A stretch of DNA of 64,000 bases from Microcoleus sp. FACHB-672 (GCF_014695725.1 NZ_JACJOU010000007.1:124001-188000); one strand, 5' to 3'. Positions 8,864 through 18,867 are shown, counted from the first letter of the stretch. Notes: a model not told the origin generated them from the sequence alone. A program made the numbers and translations.

Positions 8864-9377
8864 ATTGCTTCCTTGTCACCCACTGCCGGTGCCTGCTGAT
8901 CACTGTTTCACCCGCCTGCAATTGCTAATGCCGGCAGGAAAGCGCAACCGATCACAAACATTATGGCTTTAATTTTATAGCCTTCCTAGGGTTGTATTGC
9001 CGGTTTGCTGCCGATGCCGGTAATAGACATTACAGGGCACTTCAGTCAATGATTACCCCGGTTTGAAGTCTCCTATCGTTAATATGTTCAGGTTTTGGGG
9101 CATCTTGATCCTTAAGAAAGGATTATCCAAAAAAGCTAGATTCGCAATTAACGATTACAGTTGGCAATCTAGCATTCCCATTGGGGTGAGGTAAAACGAG
9201 ATGCGATTTTTGCCGGCGGTTGTGATAGTTTTGTTGTTGCTCGATCCAATGAGCGGTGGCGATGACGTAGATTCTCATCGGGGAGAAAGCCGGCGTGACA
9301 TGACTTCCCATCCCCCTGCAATTGTGATAGCGCCCTATTAAAGTTTATGCAGCGCTTGACAGCCAATCCTACTCGGA
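8864..9377. other. Gene-free stretch
   Basis: About 510 bases without a supportable gene. There are short open frames on both strands around 9120-9366, but none has a recognisable product, ribosome-binding site or conserved motif. Several GCCGGC words occur. I see no tRNA or clear promoter. Confidence 0.5.
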
Positions 9378-9404
9378 TTGGAAAAAATACAAATAAAAAT
9401 TTTT

Positions 9405-11654
9405 ATGTTAATTCTTTTTTCTTTAACGCTGTTTGTTAGCGCTTTTCTGCTTTTCTGCGTACAACTAATGGTGGCTAAAATGATTTTGCCACTGTTAGGC
9501 GGTTCTCCCTCCGTTTGGAATACCTGCCAGTTTTTTTTTCAAGCAACTTTATTAGTCGGCTACGGATATTCCCATTTAACAACAAAATGGTTTGGAGTGC
9601 GCCGGCAATCCATTTTTCACATAATTCTGCTGTTACTGCCAATAGTTTTTTTACCCATAACTTTAGCAAAGGGTTGGCTACCACCTCATGAAGCTAATCC
9701 GATTCCTTGGTTACTCGCTTTGTTAGGTTTCTCGGTAGGAGTGCCCTTTTTTGTTGTTTCTACCAGTGCGCCTTTAATTCAAAAGTGGTTTGCCGGCACC
9801 GACAATCCTGCCGGTTCAGACCCTTATTTTCTTTATACTGCGAGTAATTTAGGCAGTATGTTAGGGCTGTTAAGCTATCCAATTTTTATTGAACCGAACT
9901 TCTCTTTAACTCGTCAAAGCTGGTTATGGGCTGCCGGCTATGTAATTCTGCTTTTACTTACAGTTAGCTGTGCAGTTTATCTGTGGAAGTCGAAAAAAGG
10001 TGAACTAGAAATAGAAGGATCTGTATCTGCTGCTAAAACTGCCGGCGAAACCTTGACGAGAAAGCTACAAATTCAATGGATATTGCTATCTTTTATCCCT
10101 TCTAGCTTACTTTTAGGCGTCACTACTTATTTAACAACTGATTTAGCCGCAATTCCGCTGTTATGGGCAGTTCCTTTAGCCCTTTATTTATTGACATTTA
10201 TTTTTACATTTGCCCGGAAGCCGGTATTACCTCACAATACTTTGGTAACGCTTTTACCTTTATTGCTAGCGCCTTTAATTATCTTATCTTTACTCAAATT
10301 AATTCAGCCGCTTTGGTTATTGCTGCCTTTACATTTGCTGGTATTTTTTCTGATAACGTGTGTATTTCATGGCAACTTAGCCAGAACTCGCCCAAGTGCC
10401 AAATATCTCACCGGCTTTTATTTTTGGATATCCTTCGGCGGTGTTTTAGGGGGATTATTTAACGCAATTGCCGCCCCTGTGCTATTTCCAACTGTTCTAG
10501 AATATCCCCTCCTGTTACTGCTAAGTCTCTTGCTGCTGCCGAATGCCGGTTTTGAAGCCCTCAAACAGCAACCAGAAGCTGAAATTAAAAATTCATCGGT
10601 TTCTAATTCAAGCCGACGAAACATTTTCTTAATTAGCATCGGGCTTTTAACCGGCGCTTTGCTAATTGGTCTTGATTTCCAAAATTTCCCAGCTAATTTA
10701 TTGGGAATTTTTTTGAGTTGTATCCTGTTATTTGTTATTTATGACGCATTTAATATTGGCAAAACCCGCCTGGGTGCCGGTTTCGCCTTAATTCTTATGT
10801 TAAGCCAGTTTTCCCTAGGAAGTTTAGGAGGTGTTCTCTACACTGAACGCAGTTTCTTTGGAGTAAACCGAGTCGTGCAAGACAGACATAGTAAATATCA
10901 CAGTCTTTTGCACGGCACAACGTTGCATGGTAAACAAAGCCTCGATCCAGAACGCAAAAAACAACCTTTAACTTATTTTCATCCATCCGGGCCGGTGGGG
11001 CAAGTCTTCAACTCCTTAAATTCAGCACAACGTCTTTCTAAAGTTGCTGTCTTAGGGCTAGGAATTGGCACGCTTGCCGCTTACTCAGAACCAGGTCAAG
11101 AATGGACTTTTTATGAAATAGATCCTGCCGTAGAAATGCTTGCTCGCAATGCTGATTATTTTACATTCTTAACCGATTCAAAAGCGCCTTTCTCAGTTGT
11201 TTTAGGAGACGCGAGACTGCGATTTTTAGAAGCTCCCAACAATTATTACGATATCATTGTCATGGATGCCTTCAGCTCCGATTCAATACCTGTTCATTTA
11301 GTTACACGAGAAGCAATTCAGCTTTATTTTAGTAAATTAACCTCACAGGGATTGTTAGTCATTAACATTTCCAATCGTTACATAAACCTAGAGCCGGTGT
11401 TAGGTACATTAGCAGAGAATTTGAATTTAGCAACACTAAAACAATTAGACAGAGATATTTCACCGGCAGAAAAAGCAGCCGGTAAATCTGCCTCTCACTG
11501 GGTTTTACTCGCTCAGAACCGGCAAGACTTCGGTAAACTCAACAACGATCCGCGCTGGCAATCCATGCCCAAATCTAAAGACGTGCCATTATGGACAGAT
11601 GAATTTTCCAATATATTCAGCGTCTTACGACTAAAAGAACAAACCAAACCTTAA
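9405..11654 (+). CDS. Fused membrane (MFS-like) and spermidine-synthase-like protein
   Basis: This protein of about 750 residues joins two parts. Residues 1 to about 480 form about 13 hydrophobic helices (FLLFCVQLMVAKM, LGGSPSVWNTCQFFFQ, then APLIQKWF) typical of the membrane half of fused MFS/spermidine synthases. The soluble C-terminal part is a Rossmann methyltransferase-like spermidine synthase domain: VLGLGIGTLAAY, FYEIDPAVEMLA, VLGDARLRFLE and DIIVMDAFSSDSIP. The aminopropyltransferase catalytic Asp pair is only partly matched, so polyamine synthesis is not assured. ATG 9405 is used; a TTG at 9378 in the same frame is an alternative that adds nine residues. It is monocistronic in its immediate context. 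Confidence 0.85.
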   Translation: MLILFSLTLFVSAFLLFCVQLMVAKMILPLLGGSPSVWNTCQFFFQATLLVGYGYSHLTTKWFGVRRQSIFHIILLLLPIVFLPITLAKGWLPPHEANPIPWLLALLGFSVGVPFFVVSTSAPLIQKWFAGTDNPAGSDPYFLYTASNLGSMLGLLSYPIFIEPNFSLTRQSWLWAAGYVILLLLTVSCAVYLWKSKKGELEIEGSVSAAKTAGETLTRKLQIQWILLSFIPSSLLLGVTTYLTTDLAAIPLLWAVPLALYLLTFIFTFARKPVLPHNTLVTLLPLLLAPLIILSLLKLIQPLWLLLPLHLLVFFLITCVFHGNLARTRPSAKYLTGFYFWISFGGVLGGLFNAIAAPVLFPTVLEYPLLLLLSLLLLPNAGFEALKQQPEAEIKNSSVSNSSRRNIFLISIGLLTGALLIGLDFQNFPANLLGIFLSCILLFVIYDAFNIGKTRLGAGFALILMLSQFSLGSLGGVLYTERSFFGVNRVVQDRHSKYHSLLHGTTLHGKQSLDPERKKQPLTYFHPSGPVGQVFNSLNSAQRLSKVAVLGLGIGTLAAYSEPGQEWTFYEIDPAVEMLARNADYFTFLTDSKAPFSVVLGDARLRFLEAPNNYYDIIVMDAFSSDSIPVHLVTREAIQLYFSKLTSQGLLVINISNRYINLEPVLGTLAENLNLATLKQLDRDISPAEKAAGKSASHWVLLAQNRQDFGKLNNDPRWQSMPKSKDVPLWTDEFSNIFSVLRLKEQTKP

Positions 11655-11704
11655 ATACCCAAAGTCCTAAAAACGAACCATTAATCGCATCCAAACCTAA
11701 AATT

Positions 11705-11738
11705 CATCTGCGTTAATCTGCGTGCATCTGCGGTTAAA
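11705..11738 (-). repeat. Dispersed CGCAGAT-type repeat, copy 1
   Basis: The complement reads AACCGCAGATGCACGCAG followed by ATTAACGCAGATG. Close copies lie at 27244-27276 and 41057-41088. All three are intergenic. Confidence 0.7.
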
Positions 11739-11742
11739 AATC

Positions 11743-13008
11743 CTAGCTAAAAAAAACATCATATAACTGCCGGCCAACAGCCTCAAGCGAAAAACAAGTT
11801 TCCACCCGACACCGAGCACGCTTGCCCAACTCACGTCCCCAATCAGGGCGATCCAAAACCTTAGCCAAAGCAATAGCCAGCGCCTTTGCATCCTCACGCG
11901 CTACCACCAGCCCCCCGGCAGCCTCACCGCCTTCAAAAATATTAGGCACTCCGGGCGCATCCGCAGCAACCACCGGCAGACTGCAAGCCATCGCCTCAAG
12001 CGGCGCAACCGGAAACCCTTCATGGCGTGATGGCAACGTATAAACATCAGCAGCCGAGAGATAGCGCCGAATCGCCGTGCGATCCAGCACATACTCTTCC
12101 ACCCGCATAACCCCCCGCAACTGCATCGCCGCAATGCGATCACGCAGCCGGCTGGCATCGCTGCCGGTGCCCACCAGCAACAGCCGCAAATCCCTATCAG
12201 CGCGATCCCGACAAACTTTTTGCCACGCCTCCAGCAAAATATCCAACCCCTTGCGGTGGATATCGACGCGCCCATGCCACACCACCACCTGAGCATCGCT
12301 GGGGATACCAAGCGCCGCCCTCGCTTCCGTGCGATCCATCGCCTCCCACATTCCCAAATCCAAGGGGTTGAAAATTTGCACCACCTTTGCCGGCGAGATA
12401 CCATAACGACTCAAAACCCGCTCTCGCTCGGTTTGCGTTGCAACAATCAAGCCGGCACAAGCCCGCAACGTCAAGGGGCGCAGCGGTTTCTCAAACCGGC
12501 TCATCTGAAAATTTCCCCCTTGAAATGTGGCAAACACCGGCAACCGCAGCCACTGCCCCAACAGCACACAAGCATCAAAGCGGGCGTACTCGTACTCTTG
12601 GCACAGAATGGCGCTACACCCCTTACGTTTTAGCTCACGGGCAAGCGAACCCAGCGGCGTCGCCAGGTAAGGCGCGGCATCTTTGAGGAGGGCAAACAGG
12701 GGATAACGAACCCCGCCCACATCGCCAAATACATCCTTAAGCGTCCATCCATAAGGCTTCAGCATCGGACACCGAACTCGGTTATAAATTTTAGGTGCCG
12801 GCAGCACGCAAATGGTGGCACCTGTCGCCTTGTGGGTGTAGCGCACCGGCTCAGTTACACGCGCCGAAATGCAAAACAGCACCGTCTGCACCCCAGCCAG
12901 CTTGAGCGCATCAATGTAGCCGAACATCCAGCCGCCGATCATTCCGTTGCAGAATCCTTCAAAGGACACGCCGATGCTGTATAAAAAGTCTTTGACAGGT
13001 CGCCTCAA
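11743..13008 (-). CDS. Glycosyltransferase family 4
   Basis: The 421-residue product has the GT-B fold of GT4 enzymes. The N-terminal half carries the acceptor domain (FCNGMIGGWMFGYIDALKLA), and the C-terminal half carries VVVWHGRVDIHRKGLDILLEAW, LLLVGTGSDASRLRDRI and the nucleotide-sugar site HEGFPVAPLEAMACSLPVV with the EX7E glutamates. Such cytoplasmic, membrane-associated retaining enzymes add sugars to lipid-linked oligosaccharides. The ORF opens with TTG (complement of 13006-13008) and no clear ribosome-binding site, so the true start could be a GTG about 13 codons in. The DNA is visibly more GC-rich than the neighbouring membrane-protein genes. It lies 32 bases downstream of the GT2 gene in the same direction. 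Confidence 0.88.
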   Translation of the reverse strand: MRRPVKDFLYSIGVSFEGFCNGMIGGWMFGYIDALKLAGVQTVLFCISARVTEPVRYTHKATGATICVLPAPKIYNRVRCPMLKPYGWTLKDVFGDVGGVRYPLFALLKDAAPYLATPLGSLARELKRKGCSAILCQEYEYARFDACVLLGQWLRLPVFATFQGGNFQMSRFEKPLRPLTLRACAGLIVATQTERERVLSRYGISPAKVVQIFNPLDLGMWEAMDRTEARAALGIPSDAQVVVWHGRVDIHRKGLDILLEAWQKVCRDRADRDLRLLLVGTGSDASRLRDRIAAMQLRGVMRVEEYVLDRTAIRRYLSAADVYTLPSRHEGFPVAPLEAMACSLPVVAADAPGVPNIFEGGEAAGGLVVAREDAKALAIALAKVLDRPDWGRELGKRARCRVETCFSLEAVGRQLYDVFFS

Positions 13009-13040
13009 TGTAGCAAAGCGATGGTTTTAGATGCCATTTA

Positions 13041-14333
13041 TCAGGGTTTTAAACTTTTAATCAAAGACCTGTTTTGCAAGTAAAAAACGATCCCGGAAAA
13101 ACAGGCAGAAATTTCTCCCACTACTTGCCTAATTTTAGGAATAGAAGCTTTCAACACAGCTGATAGAAAGAATTTGGCATAGTACTTCGGCAATATCACA
13201 AATAGGCGATACAAATTCCCCCAGTGTTTGTATTTTGCAAATTGAACTAAAAGGGCTGCCACATGACCCCGCATATATTGAAACATTTGGTGTTTAAGCC
13301 CTTTTAAATCGCTGCGATGGTAATGGTAAACGACGGCTGCCGGCTCATACCGGCAAACCCAACCTTCGGCAAGCAAGCGATACCAGAATTCCGAATCTTC
13401 ACTGCATCCAGATGCCCCTGCGCCTAAGCGTTCATCGAAGTCTCCCACGAGTTCAAAGGCTTTTTTTCGCAATGCCATGTTAGCGCCAGCACCAATGCGC
13501 CAAACGGGAACGCCTAGAGGCTTCATGGTTTCAAAAAACTCGCTATCAAAGGTTAAGACGCGGTATCCCTGGCTAAAACTGTTGTTTTTTTCAAAGATAA
13601 ATTGTGCTTCGGTTTCGAGTTCTGCCGGCAATACTAAACCTGTAACTGCCATGACTTTTGGATCAGAAAAACCTTGCTGCAACCGGGCGATCCAGTCGGG
13701 ATGAACTTCAACATCATCATCAGTAAATGCGATAATCTCGCCCGTACTGTGACGGATGCCGGTGTTTCGCGCCACACTCAAACCCGGTTTGGGTTCTAAC
13801 ACATACCGAACTGCCGGCATCTCTGAAACCAGTTGGCGGGTTGCGTCTGAACTCGGCGCATTATCAACAACAATGATTTCCTTTGGAGGTGTGGATAAAT
13901 TTTGCAGGGCGAATAAGCATTTTACTAATTGATCAGCCCGATCTCTGGTGCAGATGATCACCGAGACTGAGCTACATAGCGGTTGAGAAAAGCGTTTTTC
14001 TAACTGTTCGAGAGGGCGTTCTAATGCAATCAAATCCTCAAGGTTTGAACACTGATTTTGAAAAGGATTTGGCGAGACATCGGGCAAAGCTGCTTTAAAC
14101 CCTTGTTCCAACAAGCGATCACCCAATGCCGGCGCAATTTTTTCCAGAATAATGTTTTTTAGTTGAGTTGCCTGCATTGGCAGTTGATCTCCTAAAATTT
14201 CCTGATGTCCCAAGGGAATGCCACGCCACCAAAACACTGTATATAAACCTTGATAATTAGGCGTTGTCGGCAGTAATGGGATGCCTTCACTTAATTCTAT
14301 ATTTAAAACTTTCCAGGGCACAAATATACTCAC
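13041..14333 (-). CDS. Glycosyltransferase family 2
   Basis: A GTG start follows a strong AAGGAG five bases upstream. The 430-residue protein has an N-terminal extension of about 115 residues, then a GT-A domain: SVSVIICTRDRADQL, EIIVVDNAPSS, RNTGIRHSTGEIIAFTDDDV (DXD metal site), GAGANMALRKKAF and GCSEDSEFWYRLLAEG, where the ED pair holds the catalytic base. A C-terminal hydrophobic region follows. It is an inverting transferase for cell-surface glycan assembly. The broken copy at 15299-16381 is a close paralogue, so this gene is the intact member of a duplication. It is co-directional with the GT4 downstream and the broken methyltransferase upstream. Confidence 0.9.
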   Translation of the reverse strand: MSIFVPWKVLNIELSEGIPLLPTTPNYQGLYTVFWWRGIPLGHQEILGDQLPMQATQLKNIILEKIAPALGDRLLEQGFKAALPDVSPNPFQNQCSNLEDLIALERPLEQLEKRFSQPLCSSVSVIICTRDRADQLVKCLFALQNLSTPPKEIIVVDNAPSSDATRQLVSEMPAVRYVLEPKPGLSVARNTGIRHSTGEIIAFTDDDVEVHPDWIARLQQGFSDPKVMAVTGLVLPAELETEAQFIFEKNNSFSQGYRVLTFDSEFFETMKPLGVPVWRIGAGANMALRKKAFELVGDFDERLGAGASGCSEDSEFWYRLLAEGWVCRYEPAAVVYHYHRSDLKGLKHQMFQYMRGHVAALLVQFAKYKHWGNLYRLFVILPKYYAKFFLSAVLKASIPKIRQVVGEISACFSGIVFYLQNRSLIKSLKP

Positions 14334-14496
14334 AAAGTCTCCTTTTATGTAACTACGTTCAATTTTGGAAATAGTATTATTAAATTTTCAATTAGCCAAG
14401 AAAAATCAAAAATCATCCCTTAAAATTATCAGCGATTCGTTGTGGCTTATTCGAGCTTTAGCCAATAAACGTCAAAGTATTGCTGAAATTTTCGAT

Positions 14497-15270
14497 TTAC
14501 ATTTCTGGTTTTTGCCAAACAGATGCCGTTTCTGTGCCGGCACTTTCAGGCTTGTGCAGGAAGTAACTTGCCCAAGTCAGCGGACTGAGTAACAAACAAA
14601 AGAATTCCCGCTGACGAGGCGATAAATGGGAAAAGGAAACATCATGGCAAAGCACTGTCAGCGGATTGATAAATGTTGCAGAACCCAAACAAGGTAACTC
14701 GATTAGATATTTGAGTTCTTCGAGTGTGTAGCCTCGCCGGACATGACCCCATTCTGCCATGACGTCAGTATCTTTAGGGCAGATAGGTTGCATAAATTTA
14801 TAGTAGGGAAACCGCCAGTTTTCGTTAGGAGTGCTAATCAGGAGAAACCCACCTGGACGCAGTACCCGTAGTGCCTCTAACACTGCCTTTTTATGATCAG
14901 GTATGTGTTCTAAAACATCGAACATAGTCACGGCATCAAAAGAGCCATCTTCAAAGGGAAGATTTGTTGCATCCCCACATGAAAACCGCACCCGTTCTTG
15001 CTGGTTACGGGGCGATTCTGCATAGCTGGGATCAAGGTCTAAATTAATAATTTATGCTTGAGGGTATAAACAGGCCGTCAAACCGCTGCCGCCACCGCCT
15101 ACTTCTAAAATATCTCGCATCGGTTGTTCGGGTGCAATTCTGTGAATCGCCCGCATTTTTTCCCAATAAAAAAATCCCTGAGTTAAAGGCCGGCCAAAAG
15201 GATTGCCGGAGAGAAACTTGCCGAGCTGGGCCTTAGAAGCAGGTAGAGTTTGAGAAGAAACTGTTTGCAT
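14497..15270 (-). pseudogene. SAM-dependent methyltransferase interrupted by one in-frame TAA
   Basis: Two open frames (15270-15052 and 14991-14497) lie in the same reading frame, separated by a single TAA at 15052-15054. Read through, the sequence is a class I methyltransferase: ILEVGGGGSGLTACLYPQA, stop, IINLDLDPSYAESPRNQQE, then FSCGDATNLPFEDGSFDAVT (motif II region), LEHIPDHKKAVLEALRVLRPGG and a normal C-terminus. The residue lost is probably Gln or Glu (CAA or GAA to TAA). The ATG at 15270 is good. No indel is present and all motifs are intact, so the lesion looks recent. Alternatively it is a sequencing error. It belongs to the polysaccharide cluster. Confidence 0.85.
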
Positions 15271-15298
15271 ATTTATTACCTAAATTTAGGATAGTTTA

Positions 15299-16381
15299 TC
15301 AAGGCAATTGGCGATTTTTAAAGTAGAAAATAACTCCAGCAAAAGCGCCGAAAAGTCCGGAAACGAGCAGCCGGTTAAAAGATTGCAATCCTTTTAATGT
15401 TCCGTAGACAAACCGGCTGGCGTAATACATCGGCAAATTGACAAATAAGCGGCGCAAGTTTCCCCAGTGTTTGTATCTGGCAAACTGCACTAAAAGAGCA
15501 GTAACGTAGCCGCGCCAATAGTGATACATCTGGTGTTTTAACGTCTCTGAATCGCTGCGATGGTAATGGTAAACGACAGAAGCCGACTCATACCGGCACA
15601 CCCAACCTTCTGCAAGCAGGCGATACCAAAATTCCGAGTCTTCACTACAGCCGGCAGCACCGGCACCTAATCGTTCGTCAAAGTTTCCGACTAAATCAAA
15701 CGCTTTACGACGAATTGCCATATTCGCGCCGGCACCCACCTCCCAAGCCGGAACACCTTTAGATTTCATCTGTTAAAAAAATTGGCTGTCAAAGGTTTTT
15801 GTAAAATATCCTTTATTCAGATATCCTAACCCTTTTTCAAAGATAAACTGCGCTTCAGTTTCAAGTTCTGCCGGCAAAACTAAACCCGTTACACTCATAA
15901 CATTCGGTTGATAAAAACCTTGTAACAATCGAGTCAGCCACTCTGGATGAAGCATCACATCATCATCCGTAAATGCGATAATATCGCCCGTACTGTGAAG
16001 GATGCCGGTGTTTCGCGCCACACTCAAACCCGGTCGGGGTTCCCGTACATATTTAACATTCGGGATTTGCGCGACGGCTTCGCGAGTTGCCTCAGAAGTT
16101 GGGGCATTATCGACAACAACAATTTCCTGGGGGGTTTGGGATAAATTTTGCAGCGATTTTAAACATTGGATCAGTTGAGCCGGTCGTTCTCGCGTGCAAA
16201 TTACAATTGAAACCGAAGCCTCACTCGGCTGTGAAAAGCACGCTTCTAGCTTAACAAAAGGTCGCTCTAATGCCATCAACTCGTGAAAATCTGGCGGCGT
16301 CTTTTCTACCAAATGTTTCGGAAGTTCTGGCAAAGGTGCCTTAAAGCCTTTTTTTAATAAAAGATCGCCCATTGCCGGCAC
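15299..16381 (-). pseudogene. Glycosyltransferase family 2, 5'-truncated with in-frame TAA
   Basis: This is a paralogue of the GT2 at 13041-14333. It shares RNTGILHSTGDIIAFTDDDV, GAGANMAIRRKAFDLVGNFD and GCSEDSEFWYRLLAEG. TAA at 15773-15775 replaces the GAA codon that follows TTT TTT in the intact copy, and the frame continues unchanged as QMKSKGVPAWEVGAGAN. In addition about 65 N-terminal codons are missing: homology stops at about 16382, where a plus-strand deacetylase fragment begins, and an in-frame stop lies about 35 bases further up. The only available start is GTG at 16381. Two independent lesions make this a pseudogene. Confidence 0.85.
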
Positions 16382-17057
16382 AATTGTTTTCAGCCCCGCC
16401 CACCGGCTCTGCTGCTAATGCCCGCTACCGAGTCACGCCGGAAGCATTTGAAGAACAGTTGCGTTACTTGCGAGATGCTGGGTTCTACAGCGTCACGTTA
16501 GAGGAGTGGCGCAAGGCAATGGCGGCGAAAAAACCGCTTGCCGGTCGAGGAATTATCATTACATTTGATGACGGCTATGTTGACTTTTTAACCTATGCGT
16601 GCCCCCTCTTAAAACAGTATGGTTTCTCAGCAATCGTCTTTTTGGTGGCAGAGCGGGTTGGCGGCACCAATAGCTGGGATAGCATTTATGGTGAGGAGTT
16701 GCCCCTGCTGGGATGGGAAGAGATTCGCCGGCTTCAGGAAATGGGGTTGAGTTTGCCTCTCATTCCGCAACTCATCAACTTTTGACAACACTAAAACCAG
16801 AAGAAATTGTTCGGGAAGGGGCGAGATCGCGAGCAATTCTGCAACGAGAATTGGGGAAAGCAATTAACACAATTGCTTATCCACACGGTGACACTGATCG
16901 GGTTGTGCGGCACTTAATGGGTGCCTGCGGCTATGTGTTTGGTTTATCTTGCCGATCAGGTTTAAGCCGGTTTGGCGACTCACTCCTCGATCTGCCACGA
17001 GTTGAGGTGACGGGGTCCGATAATTTACGAGAATTTGTCGCTAAACTCAGTTTGTAA
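16372..17057 (+). pseudogene. Polysaccharide deacetylase, 5'-truncated and frameshifted
   Basis: The first frame (16372 to about 16746) gives RYRVTPEAFEEQLRYLRDAG and IIITFDDGYVD (the catalytic Asp motif), ending in WEEIRRLQEMG. The next frame (to 17057) continues VEFASHSATHQLL, which holds the metal-binding HxxxH-type motif, and IAYPHGDTD. The switch falls at the run of four G at 16743-16746: one more G would restore MGVEFASHSATH. The usual N-terminal block (MYHR-type motif) is absent because the gene abuts the truncated GT2 head to head. These NodB-like enzymes remove N- or O-acetyl groups from surface polysaccharides. All motifs downstream are intact, so inactivation is recent or the frameshift is a sequence error. 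Confidence 0.85.
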
Positions 17058-17133
17058 TCCTTCTGCAGTTTTCTCTAAAAAATTAGAAACAACTGCCGTC
17101 AGGAAATGTCCGTTCACTTGATGAGTTTGCCTG

Positions 17134-18867
17134 ATGCTCTACTTCATTCTTGTCTGGACTTTTCTCCTGATTACTTGCTGCGTGATCGGCACCGCTTTGC
17201 TCAATCTGTTGAAAGCAGATTGTTTCGGGCGAATGGGTGATCGTGTCTTAGCTGCCCTATGGTTAGGAGTGATTGTTCTTTCAATTTCTCTGCTGGCAAC
17301 TGCTTTTGTTTTTCCACTATCTCCCCTAACAGGTGCTATTGTTACTGCCGGCATTTGCTACCTGTCTCTTTTGTCAAAGCCCACCCGAAATGAAATGGGT
17401 GTTTTGTGTTTTAAGTTATCTTTAGATTTAATTTTAGGATTTTTGACTTTAGCGGTACTCGTCGCCGCACTAACTGCTAGAGAGATGAGGTGGATCGATA
17501 CAGGTCTTTATCATTACAATTCTATTCAATGGTTATCTAAGTTTGGCGTAGTTCCAGGTATCGCGCTGCTAATAAAGCAGTTGGGTTTTGCTTCCTCTTG
17601 GTTTGCGCTGGCTGCACCTTTTAATGCTGAAATTTTACAGTCACGAGCGAGTGCGGTTACGAATGGTTTTGTGTATCTCATCGCTTTATTGCAGTTTTTG
17701 ATCTGTCTGGGACAGGGGTTCAAAAATAAGGCACAGATAAGTGACTGGTTAGTGATAGTTTCTTCATTAATTCTCCTGCCGATTGTCGCGACAAATAATT
17801 TGATGTCGGTGATTTTGATCTCACCTTCCCCCGATCTGCCGGTGGTTTTCCTCGTGCCGGTGATTGCTTGGGCTATTTTAGTCGTGTATCGGCAAAAAAC
17901 GCCGTCTTTAGAGGACGGGCAAGCTTCGATTTTGGATGATAAACTGATTCCTTTAATTTTATCTGCCGGCGCGGTGACTATCAAGCTAACTGCTCTCCCT
18001 ATGCTGTTTATAGCCGGCCTTTTTTATATTTTTGGCAGAGGTTTAATTTTATGGCGAGTTTTCATTGGTGTTGGAGCCAGCTTGTTGCTGTCATCACCAA
18101 TGTTGCTTTATGGAATTATCACTTCAGGATGCCCGCTTTACCCATCAACTTTTCTTTGTTTAGATTTACCTTGGTCGCCCTCAGCACAAGCAGTTAAGCG
18201 GATAGCAGAAAGCACTCATGGTTGGACAAATTGGTATGGGGAACCTCCGCAGGCTGCCCCTTCTTGGCTGTGGTTGTTGTCGCAGTGGTTAACATCTAAC
18301 AAGCTCAATGCAGTCATGGGGTTTTTAATTGCGATTTCGGCTTTCTGTGCTTTCGTAATCGGGGTAAATCTAATCAGAAAGAATCAAATTACCCGGCAAT
18401 TTTGGATATTGGCATTGGCGGCATCGGGAATTGTCTTTTTGATGATGACAGCTCCTTTTTTCAGATTTGGTTTAGGGTATTTAATCCTTTTGCCGGCATT
18501 CACAATAGCTGCCTGTTACAACAATTTCCTGGGTGATCGGTTGTTTCGCATTAAAAAACGTTTTAAGTTCGGCCATCACTTAAGCAATTTACCGAAAATT
18601 AAGCCGATATTTGCTTTATTTTTATCTGCTTTTGCGCTTGTTTTATCAATTCATCGGGGAGGGTTGGAAAGACTGCTTTTGCCGCCTCAGATAGCGAAAG
18701 TTGAATTTGTCCAAAAGCAAACGAACGATATCTTATATTTATCTCCTAAACAACCGGGTCAATTGTGCTGGGCAACCGATTTACCTTGTGCTTTCCAACT
18801 AGAAGAAACTGTAAAGCTTCGCGACCCAGCTAGGGGAATTGAAGCCGGCTTTATTCAGAAAAAATAG
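17134..18867 (+). CDS. Polytopic membrane protein, polysaccharide-cluster type
   Basis: The 577-residue protein starts at ATG 17134 and has about 12-14 hydrophobic helices over its length. A loop near residue 130 reads DTGLYHYNSIQWLSKFG and VVPGIALLIKQLGF. The combination of a conserved Tyr/His loop after several helices and a soluble C-terminal tail resembles uncharacterised LIC_10190-like membrane proteins found in glycan clusters, perhaps GT-C-type transferases or polymerases. I cannot name a reaction. It follows the broken deacetylase by 76 bases and precedes another large membrane protein; both are plus strand. Confidence 0.7.
   Translation: MLYFILVWTFLLITCCVIGTALLNLLKADCFGRMGDRVLAALWLGVIVLSISLLATAFVFPLSPLTGAIVTAGICYLSLLSKPTRNEMGVLCFKLSLDLILGFLTLAVLVAALTAREMRWIDTGLYHYNSIQWLSKFGVVPGIALLIKQLGFASSWFALAAPFNAEILQSRASAVTNGFVYLIALLQFLICLGQGFKNKAQISDWLVIVSSLILLPIVATNNLMSVILISPSPDLPVVFLVPVIAWAILVVYRQKTPSLEDGQASILDDKLIPLILSAGAVTIKLTALPMLFIAGLFYIFGRGLILWRVFIGVGASLLLSSPMLLYGIITSGCPLYPSTFLCLDLPWSPSAQAVKRIAESTHGWTNWYGEPPQAAPSWLWLLSQWLTSNKLNAVMGFLIAISAFCAFVIGVNLIRKNQITRQFWILALAASGIVFLMMTAPFFRFGLGYLILLPAFTIAACYNNFLGDRLFRIKKRFKFGHHLSNLPKIKPIFALFLSAFALVLSIHRGGLERLLLPPQIAKVEFVQKQTNDILYLSPKQPGQLCWATDLPCAFQLEETVKLRDPARGIEAGFIQKK

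Noticed and set aside
9123-9366. Minus-strand short ORFs that looked like a transposase remnant
   Set aside because: No transposase motif, terminal inverted repeats or target duplications could be found.
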